In this document: positions 7,895 to 12,066 of the stretch, piece after piece
Numbering within the stretch: position 1 is the stretch's first letter
How the letters are laid out: every line of letters starts with the position of its first letter
Source: DAOMOP01 sp035444405
GTDB taxonomy: Bacteria > Pseudomonadota > Gammaproteobacteria > Burkholderiales > Rhodocyclaceae
Reading direction: 5' to 3'
DNA length: 12,066 nt
Assembly: GCA_035444405.1 (NCBI GenBank)
Contig: DAOMOP010000124.1
Coordinates: 1 to 12,066 of the forward strand
Notes under the pieces: generated by a model
The model's database searches: none
Told to the model about the DNA's origin: nothing
Seen by the model: the letters and a program-made list of their open reading frames with translations, nothing else
Position numbers and translations under genes: made by a program

Positions 7895-7935
7895 CTGGCG
7901 CGATGTGGCGCCAGTGTAGCGCCACATCGCGCCAG
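7895..7935. promoter_or_regulatory. Perfect 17-bp inverted repeat, probable operator of the XRE regulator
   Basis: CTGGCGCGATGTGGCGC (7895-7911) is exactly complementary to GCGCCACATCGCGCCAG (7919-7935), with spacer CAGTGTA. Each arm contains TGGCGC twice, at 7896 and 7906 and, inverted, at 7919 and 7929, one helical turn (10 bp) apart, giving four half-sites. Read on the minus strand, the spacer contains TACACT (plus 7913-7918), a possible -10 for the regulator gene. Binding there would block the regulator's own promoter while lying about 75 bp upstream of the expected symporter transcription start. That the regulator binds here is inferred from position and symmetry. Confidence 0.65.
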
Positions 7936-7954
7936 ATCACACCAGCAAGAGAAA

Positions 7955-7983
7955 TTGGCAGCAGGCCGGCACGGGCCTTTAAT
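7955..7983 (+). promoter_or_regulatory. Sigma70-like promoter for the symporter operon
   Basis: TTGGCA (7955-7960) and TTTAAT (7978-7983) are separated by exactly 17 bp, good matches to TTGACA and TATAAT in an otherwise very GC-rich region. The transcription start would be near 7990, giving a leader of about 215 nt before the symporter ATG. The promoter starts 20 bp after the end of the large inverted repeat, so a protein bound there could contact RNA polymerase. Confidence 0.5.
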
Positions 7984-8063
7984 ACGCACAAGCCCGCACG
8001 TCGCGGCGATTCCGGGTCCGTGGCGCAGCCAATGCTGCCGCCCCACGGCACGGACGACCGCGG

Positions 8064-8095
8064 TCGGCCTGCACGCATGCAGTGCGGCAGGCCGA
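8064..8095 (+). repeat. Inverted repeat in the symporter leader (first hairpin)
   Basis: TCGGCCTGC (8064-8072) pairs perfectly with GCAGGCCGA (8087-8095) around a 14-nt loop that itself contains the palindrome GCATGC (8075-8080). There is no T run after it, so it does not look like an intrinsic terminator. Confidence 0.45.
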
Positions 8096-8112
8096 GACGG
8101 GTCGAGCGAGGG

Positions 8113-8157
8113 GTGCGCGGCTGCGCCCCTGTCCGAATCGGGGGCGCAGCCGCGTAC
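8113..8157 (+). repeat. Strong inverted repeat in the symporter leader (second hairpin)
   Basis: CGCGGCTGCGCCCC (8116-8129) is the exact reverse complement of 8141-8154; allowing one G-T position the pairing extends to 17 positions per arm (8113-8129 with 8141-8157) around an 11-nt loop. The stem ends 35 nt before the SD. It lacks a following T run, so it is more likely a leader structure or protein/RNA target than a terminator. I looked for the glycine riboswitch core often found upstream of AGCS symporters and did not see it. Confidence 0.5.
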
Positions 8158-8205
8158 GCGGTGGCGCGGCGCTCGCCGGATTCGCCCAACCAAGGAGCAG
8201 ACGAA

Positions 8206-9654
8206 ATGCTGGAGTTTCTCAACGACCTGCTGTGGAGCAAGGTCCTGATCTTCGTTCTCATCGTGCTCGGGCTGCTGTTCACGGTCCAGTCACGTCTTGT
8301 GCAGTTTCGCTATTTCGGCAGCATGTTCGGCATTCTCGGGCAAGCGTTCCGCCACGAGAAAGGCCACCTGAGCTCCTTCCAGGCGCTGGCGCTGTCGGTG
8401 GCCGGTCGCGTCGGCGCGGGCAACATCGCCGGCGTCGCGGTCGCGGTCACGCTGGGCGGGCCCGGCGCAATCTTCTGGATGTGGATGATCGGGCTGATCG
8501 GCATGGCGACGAGCCTGGTCGAGTGCTCGCTCGCGCAGGCCTACAAGATCGCCGAGCCGGACGGCACCTACCGCGGCGGTCCGGCCTTCTACATCCAGCG
8601 CGGGCTGCGTCAGAAGTGGCTCGCAGTGCTGTTCTCGATCCTGCTGCTGGTCGCCTTCGGCTTCAGCTTCAACGCGCTGCAGTCGTTCACCATCGCGACC
8701 TCGTTCCAGGACACCTTCGGCGTGCCGACCTACGTGACCGGCATCATCACCGCGGCGGTGCTGGGGCTGGTGATCTTCGGCGGCATCAAGCGCATCGCCG
8801 AGGTCGCGGAGTTCGTCGTGCCGTTCATGGCGATCGCCTACCTGCTGGTGGCGCTGCTCGTGATCGGCACCAACCTCGCCGAGGTGCCGGCCACGCTGAT
8901 GTACATCGTGCGCAGCGCCTTCGGGCTCGAACCGGCGATCGCGGGCGGCATCGGTGCGGCGATCCTGTTCGGCGTGCGGCGCGGCCTGTTCTCGAACGAG
9001 GCGGGCCTCGGCAGCGCGCCCAACGTCGCGGCCGTCGCCTTCGTGCGCCATCCGGTCAGCCAGGGCGTCGTGCAGGCCTTCAGCGTGTTCATCGACACCT
9101 TGATCCTGTGCACCTGCACCGCGATGATCATCCTGCTCTCCGGCGCCTACACGCCGGGCATGGAGATCGGCGGCATCTCGTTGACGCAGACCGCGCTGGC
9201 CGAGCACGTCGGCGAATGGGGTCGCGTGTTCGTCACGCTCGCGCTGCTGTTCTTCTCCTTCACGTCGATCATGTACAACTACTATCTTGGCGAGAACAGC
9301 CTCAGCTTCATGGCAGGCGAGAACAAGGCGCTGTTCACCGGCTTTCGCGCGGTCACGCTGGTGCTGGTGCTGTGGGGCTCGATGCAGGACCTGGGCACCG
9401 TGTTCGCGTTCGCCGACGTCGCGATGGGGCTGCTCGCGCTGGTCAACCTGATCGCGCTGGCGCTGCTGTTCAAGGTCGCGTTGCGGCTGATCCGCGACTA
9501 CGATACGCAGCGCGCCGCGGGCCAGCGCGAGCCGGTGTTCGACGTCGCGAAGTTCTCCGACCTCGACCTCGATCGCGAGGCGTGGCGCGACGTCGGCCCG
9601 GCCGACGCCCCCGCATCAGCGGGCACGGCGGGCGTGCAGGGCGCCTCGTCGTAA
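8206..9654 (+). CDS. AGCS-family Na+-coupled amino-acid (alanine/glycine-type) symporter
   Basis: This inner-membrane protein of 482 residues has about 11 hydrophobic segments and the family hallmarks: GRVGAGNIAGVAVAVTLGGP (67-86) followed by GAIFWMWMIGLIGMATSLVE (87-106), GTYRGGPAFYIQRGL (120-134), and SNEAGLGSAPNVAAVA (263-278). AGCS members bring in small neutral amino acids with sodium; substrate cannot be read from sequence. The neighbouring enzymes act on aspartate and asparagine, so one of these, or a D-amino acid, is a reasonable guess. The ATG has AGGAG 8 nt upstream (8193-8197), and the family N-terminus matches; an in-frame ATG at 8032 has no SD. The last 50 residues are a hydrophilic, acidic then Ala/Gly-rich cytoplasmic tail. 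It is the first gene of a co-directional series, with the racemase 25 bp downstream. Confidence 0.92.
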   Translation: MLEFLNDLLWSKVLIFVLIVLGLLFTVQSRLVQFRYFGSMFGILGQAFRHEKGHLSSFQALALSVAGRVGAGNIAGVAVAVTLGGPGAIFWMWMIGLIGMATSLVECSLAQAYKIAEPDGTYRGGPAFYIQRGLRQKWLAVLFSILLLVAFGFSFNALQSFTIATSFQDTFGVPTYVTGIITAAVLGLVIFGGIKRIAEVAEFVVPFMAIAYLLVALLVIGTNLAEVPATLMYIVRSAFGLEPAIAGGIGAAILFGVRRGLFSNEAGLGSAPNVAAVAFVRHPVSQGVVQAFSVFIDTLILCTCTAMIILLSGAYTPGMEIGGISLTQTALAEHVGEWGRVFVTLALLFFSFTSIMYNYYLGENSLSFMAGENKALFTGFRAVTLVLVLWGSMQDLGTVFAFADVAMGLLALVNLIALALLFKVALRLIRDYDTQRAAGQREPVFDVAKFSDLDLDREAWRDVGPADAPASAGTAGVQGASS

Positions 9655-9679
9655 TCACACCCACGGGGAGACGGCAGTG

Positions 9680-10570
9680 ATGAGCTCGCAACGCAACGAA
9701 GGTCGCGCACCCCACCAGCCCGACGGGCCGGGCGGGGCTCCGGACGCAGCGGCAGACAGCAACGCCGCCCGTGATCGCGCAGCCGCCGCCGCAGCCGCCG
9801 GCACCGACGCCGCCGCAAACGGCGCCGATGCCGCGCCGCCCGGTGCGCGCAGCCGCATCGGCATCATCGCCGGCTCCGGCCCCGAGGCCGGGGTCGACCT
9901 GTGGGCCAAGGTGCTGCGCGCCAACCGCGAGCTCTTCGGCGCGCGCTACCGCGGCGACCTCGACGCGCCCGAGGTGGTCGTGTTCTCGGTGCCGGAGCTG
10001 GGCCTGTCGATGGAGCTCGAGCAGAACGACGCGCGCGTGTGGGCGTGCCTCGCCGACACCGCGACGCGGCTCGCCGCCCACGTCGATTACTACGGCATCG
10101 CCTGCAACACGCTCAACCACTACGCGCCCCAGCTCAAAGCGCTGGGCCTGCCGGCGCGGCTGGTGTCGGTCGGCGAGGTCGTGCGCGACTACGTGCGCGA
10201 GCGCGGCCTCGCACGCGTCGCACTGCTGGGCGCGCGGCCGGTCATGGATCTCGGTCCGTGGTCGCCATACCGCCAGCTCGTCGGCGAGGTCGCGGTCGAG
10301 GTGCCGGCCGACGGCGAGGAACTCCACCGCATCATCTACGATGTGAAGGCACGCGGCGGCGATGCGCCCGACATCGTCGAGCGCTTCGCACGCCTGCTCG
10401 CGCGGCTCGAGTCCGAGCTCGTGCTGCTCGCCTGCACCGAGCTGCCGCTGATCCCGCTGCCGCCCGACGCGCCGCGAACGGTGGACGTGACCGAGCTGCT
10501 CGCATTCGCGCTCGCACGACGTGCGCTGACCCCGCCGGCGGCACAGGCGCCAGCCGAGCGATGCGAGTGA
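9680..10570 (+). CDS. Aspartate/glutamate racemase family protein
   Basis: Members of this PLP-independent family interconvert enantiomers of aspartate, glutamate or related acids with two opposed cysteines. The core begins with RIGIIAGSGPEAGVDLWAKV (59-78) and has both cysteines: Cys142 in GIACNTLNHY and Cys252 in LLACTELPLI. GLARVALLGARPVM (176-189) opens the second half. The core of about 235 residues is normal length, but it is preceded by some 57 residues rich in Ala, Gly, Pro and Asp, which look disordered. No start codon occurs between ATG 9680 and the core; GTG 9677 is an adjacent alternative. GGGGAG (9665-9670) is 9 nt before the ATG. Between a transporter and asparaginase plus aspartase genes, aspartate racemase is the likeliest activity, but glutamate, hydantoin or maleate chemistry cannot be excluded. 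About 190 bp separate it from the next gene. Confidence 0.88.
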   Translation: MSSQRNEGRAPHQPDGPGGAPDAAADSNAARDRAAAAAAAGTDAAANGADAAPPGARSRIGIIAGSGPEAGVDLWAKVLRANRELFGARYRGDLDAPEVVVFSVPELGLSMELEQNDARVWACLADTATRLAAHVDYYGIACNTLNHYAPQLKALGLPARLVSVGEVVRDYVRERGLARVALLGARPVMDLGPWSPYRQLVGEVAVEVPADGEELHRIIYDVKARGGDAPDIVERFARLLARLESELVLLACTELPLIPLPPDAPRTVDVTELLAFALARRALTPPAAQAPAERCE

Positions 10571-10579
10571 GCGGATGCA

Positions 10580-10622
10580 CGGCAAGCGCCGCGCAGCGAC
10601 GGCCGCGCGCCGCCGCTTGCCG
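10580..10622 (+). repeat. Inverted repeat between the racemase and asparaginase genes
   Basis: CGGCAAGCG (10580-10588) and CGCTTGCCG (10614-10622) are perfect 9-bp arms; with a mismatch and a bulge the pairing continues inward (CG and CGC with GCG and CG). No T run follows. It begins 9 nt after the racemase stop, in a 193-bp gap, so it could protect or process the message or partly reduce downstream expression. Confidence 0.4.
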
Positions 10623-10763
10623 GCACACCCGAAACGGCGCAATACCCACGGCGCGGCGGCTACGGCGCGACATGAGCGGGCGCACTGGCGGCGCTCCGTG
10701 GCCACCACTGCACCACGACGCACACGCCGGCCGAAACACACGGCCGATCGACGAGGACACACC

Positions 10764-11795
10764 GTGACAAAACGCATCTACGTCGCCTACACCGGCGGCA
10801 CCTTCGGCATGACGCGCACGCCGAGCGGCTACCAGCCGCAGCCCGGGCTCGCGCAACGCCTGGCCGGCCTGCTGCCGGCCGCGGGCGAAGCCGGCATGCC
10901 GGCCTGGGAGCTCCACGAGTATGCGCGGCTGATCGACAGCGCCGAGGCCGGCCCGCGCGACTGGCACGCGGTCGCGCGCGACATCACGGCGCGCTACGAC
11001 GACTACGACGGCTTCGTCGTGATCCACGGCACCGACACGATGGCCTACACCGCGTCGGCACTGTCGTTCGCGCTCGCCGGCGTGAAGAAGCCGGTCATCG
11101 TCACCGGCGCGCAGATCCCGCTCGCCGAGCCGCGCAGCGACGCGCGCGACAACCTGCTCGCAGCGCTGTTGATCGCGGCGAACCATCCGCTACCCGAGGT
11201 GTGCCTGTACTTTCACGGGCGGCTGATGCGCGGCAACCGCGCGACCAAGGTATCGAGCGTCGCGTTCGACGCGTTCGCATCGCCGAACTGGCCGGTGCTC
11301 GGCCGTGTCGGCATAGCGATCACGATCGACCGGCGCGCGGTGCTGGCGCCGCCCGAGCGCGAGGCCTTCGTGCTCACCGACCCGGCCGGCGCTGGCGAGG
11401 TCGCACTGCTGCGCCTGTACCCGGGCCTGTCGGTCGGTTGGCTCGTGCGCCTGCTCGAGCCTCCGCTCGCCGGGCTGGTGCTGCAGAGTTACGGCGCCGG
11501 CAACGGCCCGGTCGGCCTGCCCGGCTTCGTCGACGCGCTCGCGGCCGCCAGCGCGCACGGCACCGTGATCGTCAACGTCAGCCAGTGCGCCGAAGGCGGC
11601 ATCGACCCGCGCAAGTACGCGACCGGCTCGGCGCTGGCCGATGCCGGCGTGGTCGGTGCATCCGATATGACGGTCGAGGCCGCGCTGACCAAGCTCCACC
11701 ACCTGCTCGCGCGCGGGCTCGGCGCCGACACGGTCAGGCAGCGCTTCGCCGAGCCGCTGTGCGGCGAATGCGCGTCGCCATCGGCCGACCCGTAA
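10764..11795 (+). CDS. ansA: Type I (cytoplasmic) L-asparaginase
   Basis: The enzyme hydrolyses L-asparagine to L-aspartate and ammonia in the cytoplasm. The 343-residue product is colinear with E. coli AnsA from the first residues: RIYVAYTGGTFGM (4-16) with the catalytic Thr13, DDYDGFVVIHGTDTMAYTAS (79-98) with the Thr90/Asp91 pair, KPVIVTGAQIPLAEPRSDA (109-127), RGNRATKVSS with Lys162, and the C-terminal DMTVEAALTKLHHLL (301-315). There is no signal peptide, as expected for type I. The start is GTG 10764, with GAGGA (10753-10757) 6 nt upstream; it places the first strand where AnsA begins, and the frame upstream has no family similarity. The product aspartate is the substrate of the aspartase encoded next, 135 bp downstream. 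The short tail after 331 (CGECASPSADP) is variable. Confidence 0.95.
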   Translation: MTKRIYVAYTGGTFGMTRTPSGYQPQPGLAQRLAGLLPAAGEAGMPAWELHEYARLIDSAEAGPRDWHAVARDITARYDDYDGFVVIHGTDTMAYTASALSFALAGVKKPVIVTGAQIPLAEPRSDARDNLLAALLIAANHPLPEVCLYFHGRLMRGNRATKVSSVAFDAFASPNWPVLGRVGIAITIDRRAVLAPPEREAFVLTDPAGAGEVALLRLYPGLSVGWLVRLLEPPLAGLVLQSYGAGNGPVGLPGFVDALAAASAHGTVIVNVSQCAEGGIDPRKYATGSALADAGVVGASDMTVEAALTKLHHLLARGLGADTVRQRFAEPLCGECASPSADP

Positions 11796-11930
11796 CGACT
11801 TCGCCGACGCGCACGCATCGGCCTCGCAACGACACCCGATCCCCCCGACCACCCTCGCACGACGATGGCGCGGCAGGCGGCGCACGCGCTCGCCGCGACC
11901 TTCATTCACCGACACAAGGAAACACCCACC

Positions 11931-12066
11931 ATGCCCACCCTCACCCCGACCCCCGTTGCCGCGACGCGAATCGAGCACGACCTTCTCGGCGATCTCGCGG
12001 TGCCCGCCGATGCCTACTACGGCGTGCAGACCGCCCGCGCGCTCGACAACTTCCGCATCACCGACA
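11931..12066 (+). CDS. aspA: Aspartate ammonia-lyase (aspartase), first 45 codons, cut by the right window edge
   Basis: Aspartase removes ammonia from L-aspartate to give fumarate, which enters the TCA cycle. Only the N-terminus is visible: after a 12-residue Thr/Pro-rich lead, TRIEHDLLGDLAVPADAYYG (12-31) and VQTARALDNFRI (32-43) match the start of the aspartase/fumarase superfamily, and are closer to AspA (RIEEDLLG...VPADAYYG) than to class II fumarase (which has MGEVEVP and WGAQTQR). AAGGA (11916-11920) is 10 nt before the ATG. Its place right after an asparaginase gene supports aspartase. The SSxMPxKxN signature and active-site residues are outside the window, so fumarase is not fully excluded. 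Confidence 0.87.
   Translation, partial: MPTLTPTPVAATRIEHDLLGDLAVPADAYYGVQTARALDNFRITD

Larger units (their letters stand above)
7837..8205. other. Divergent regulatory region between the XRE regulator and the symporter operon
   Basis: This 369-bp gap has no convincing gene. It holds, in order, the short leader of the regulator, a perfect large inverted repeat (7895-7935), a sigma70-like promoter for the plus strand (7955-7983), two further inverted repeats in the predicted symporter leader (8064-8095 and 8113-8157), and the symporter SD AGGAG (8193-8197). Open frames cross it on both strands, but they lack SD sequences and recognisable protein content and look like a by-product of high GC. 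Confidence 0.7.

Noticed and set aside
7837..8193. Upstream extension of the regulator frame by 119 codons to position 8193.
   Set aside because: It would run through the operator and symporter leader, has no SD and no protein-like composition. The HTH domain begins right after ATG 7836.
7903..8205. Upstream extension of the symporter frame, including an in-frame ATG at 8032.
   Set aside because: It has no SD, translates a hairpin region into Arg/Gly-rich sequence, and adds residues absent from AGCS proteins. ATG 8206 has a strong SD and family-like start.
7990..8205. A glycine riboswitch before the AGCS symporter.
   Set aside because: The conserved glycine-aptamer core segments are not visible; only simple inverted repeats are present.
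9470..10777. A 435-codon minus-strand frame opposite the racemase gene.
   Set aside because: It is antisense to the racemase core with both catalytic cysteines; its own translation is Arg/Ala-rich without motifs.

Overview
The window is very GC-rich bacterial chromosome with densely packed genes, Shine-Dalgarno (SD) starts and high G+C at third codon positions. Gene content fits a proteobacterium, most likely a betaproteobacterium (Burkholderiales/Rhodocyclales-like): an FdhD-MobA pair, an E. coli AnsA-type asparaginase, a Spy/CpxP-like periplasmic protein and an AGCS amino-acid symporter. The phylum-level call is an inference from protein style, not from a marker gene. I see no tRNA, rRNA, CRISPR array, transposase or phage gene.

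Left part (1-4725). The left 3.1 kb is the N-terminal two thirds of gltB, the glutamate synthase large subunit, on the minus strand and running off the left edge. A 207-bp divergent intergenic region separates it from fdhD and mobA on the plus strand. These two overlap by ATGA and serve molybdenum-enzyme maturation: FdhD sulfurates the formate dehydrogenase cofactor and MobA makes the guanine dinucleotide form of molybdopterin.

Middle part (4726-6958). A stand-alone major facilitator transporter (MFS) is followed by a possible intrinsic terminator, then a small exported Spy/LTXXQ-family protein with a hairpin just upstream of its SD.

Right part (6985-12066). This is the most coherent unit. 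A minus-strand XRE-type regulator faces away from a plus-strand series: AGCS Na+/amino-acid symporter, Asp/Glu racemase-family protein, type I L-asparaginase and aspartate ammonia-lyase (only its first 45 codons are in the window). The enzymes spell out a route: uptake of an amino acid, asparagine to aspartate plus ammonia, interconversion of aspartate enantiomers, then aspartate to fumarate plus ammonia. The 369-bp divergent gap holds a perfect 17-bp inverted repeat with a 7-bp spacer, which overlaps a possible -10 of the regulator and lies upstream of a good sigma70-like promoter facing the symporter. It also holds a predicted leader of about 215 nt with two further strong inverted repeats.

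The best candidate for something undescribed is this cassette with its regulator and operator. The individual enzymes belong to known families; the combination, the regulator's unrecognised C-terminal domain and the structured leader deserve follow-up.
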